Shown in pieces: positions 5,238-5,760 of a stretch of DNA of 5,760 nucleotides. The stretch is from Desulfovibrio sp. (lineage in GTDB: Bacteria > Desulfobacterota > Desulfovibrionia > Desulfovibrionales > Desulfovibrionaceae). The notes beneath the pieces are model-generated. The model was not told where the DNA came from. It searched no databases and saw nothing but the letters and a program-made list of their open reading frames with translations. The position numbers and the translations under genes are program-made. Location: contig JAAUYW010000053.1 in assembly GCA_014804915.1 (NCBI GenBank), forward strand, positions 8,005 through 13,764, written 5' to 3'. Each line of letters opens with the position of its first letter. Position 1 is the first letter of the stretch.

Positions 5238-5760
5238 GATAGCCAAGCTCTTCCAGGCGCCTGTCAACAAGGTCGTAGAGGCTGCCGCGGGTGAAACGGC
5301 CATCCTTGCGCTTTTTGCCAGCTGGCAGATCCGTAAGCAGCTCCATCGCCTCCTCGATATGGGAGACGGCATAGATCGCGAACCGGCCGGCTGCGACATC
5401 CTCAAGTATTTCTGGCGAGAGCATCAAGTGCGCGATATTGTCGCGCGGGATGATGACGCCCTGGCTGCCAGTGAGCCCATGCCTGGCGCAAACCTTGTAA
5501 AAGCCCTCAATCTTGCGCGTGACTCCGCCAACTGCCATGATCTGGCCAGAATGGCTGACAGCGCCTGTAAAGGCGAGATCCAGCCTGGCCGGGATCTGGG
5601 CAAGAGCTGACAGCAGAGCTGCAAGTTCCGCGCCTGAAGCGGAGTCGCCTTCAATACCGCCATAGCTTTGCTCGAAATAGAGCGAAGCCGAGAGCGCGAT
5701 TGGCCTTTTGCCCGCAAACATGCTGGTCAGGTAGCTTTTGAGAATCATCATCGCCTTGGT
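5191..5760 (-). CDS. LonB-like ATP-dependent protease, C-terminal S16 domain (5'-partial)
   Basis: The last 189 codons are present; the ATPase part lies beyond the right edge. The fragment is a Lon (S16) proteolytic domain. The catalytic Ser is in GGIEGDSASGAE, and the catalytic Lys is in AVGGVTRKIEGF, the Ser-Lys dyad of the family. Upstream, KAMMILKSYL and ALSASLYFEQSYGG, and downstream, GLTGSQGVIIPRDNIAHLML, match the LonB-like group found in many delta-type proteobacteria rather than classical LonA, whose Ser motif is GPSAG. The basic tail KKRKDGRFTRGSLYDLVDRRLEEL is also usual for this group. It would degrade selected cytoplasmic proteins using ATP. The internal ATG at 5751 is not the start, because the frame stays open to the window edge and the residues before it fit the domain. 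Its end overlaps the proposed tetR start. Confidence 0.9.
   Translation of the reverse strand, partial: TKAMMILKSYLTSMFAGKRPIALSASLYFEQSYGGIEGDSASGAELAALLSALAQIPARLDLAFTGAVSHSGQIMAVGGVTRKIEGFYKVCARHGLTGSQGVIIPRDNIAHLMLSPEILEDVAAGRFAIYAVSHIEEAMELLTDLPAGKKRKDGRFTRGSLYDLVDRRLEELGYHGQHAFSGKTGKRQG

Noticed and set aside
5238..5405. N-terminal extension of the TetR regulator by 56 residues
   Set aside because: It is translated from an alternative frame of the LonB-like protease, and TetR proteins do not carry such an extension.
5176..5610. 144-codon open frame on the + strand opposite lonB
   Set aside because: It is a shadow of the S16 protease domain, whose catalytic motifs are clear on the - strand.

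Overview
The window reads as a chromosomal segment of a proteobacterium-like organism. The order ispE - tRNA-Gln(TTG) - prs - rplY - pth is a conserved housekeeping neighbourhood in many Gram-negative bacteria. The long Ctc/TL5 form of L25, the style of the PRPP synthetase and the LonB-like S16 protease at the right edge together suggest a Desulfovibrio-like member of the Desulfobacterota. That placement is an inference from remembered protein style, not from a search.

Left half (1-3404, all + strand): the 3' end of ispE runs into tRNA-Gln, and its stop codon lies inside the tRNA. Then come prs (PRPP synthesis), rplY (ribosomal protein L25/Ctc), a strong intrinsic terminator, an alpha/beta hydrolase gene of unknown substrate, and pth (peptidyl-tRNA hydrolase). 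The hydrolase gene sits between rplY and pth, and its only plausible starts lie in or just after the terminator hairpin. It is packed tightly against pth (2-nt gap, with the pth ribosome binding site inside the end of the hydrolase gene). The theme is translation and nucleotide supply.

Right half (3437-5760, all - strand, convergent with pth): reading in the direction of transcription, the C-terminal proteolytic domain of a LonB-like ATP-dependent protease enters from the right edge. A TetR-family regulator overlaps its 3' end. After a 128-nt spacer comes a modification-dependent (type IV) restriction endonuclease, with a PUA/EVE-like N-terminal reader domain fused to an Mrr-type nuclease domain. 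Its reading frame is broken by one base between the catalytic QxK motif and the rest of the nuclease domain, although both halves look otherwise intact. The break falls at a perfect 15-nt inverted repeat.

The most notable points are the frameshifted restriction enzyme and its inverted repeat, the ispE/tRNA overlap, and the 24-bp palindromic terminator that contains a perfect Shine-Dalgarno sequence. I found no CRISPR array, insertion sequence, rRNA or clearly new multi-gene system. No gene-free stretch exceeds 300 bases; the longest is the 128-nt spacer at 4489-4616, in which I see only a strong ribosome binding site for the restriction gene.
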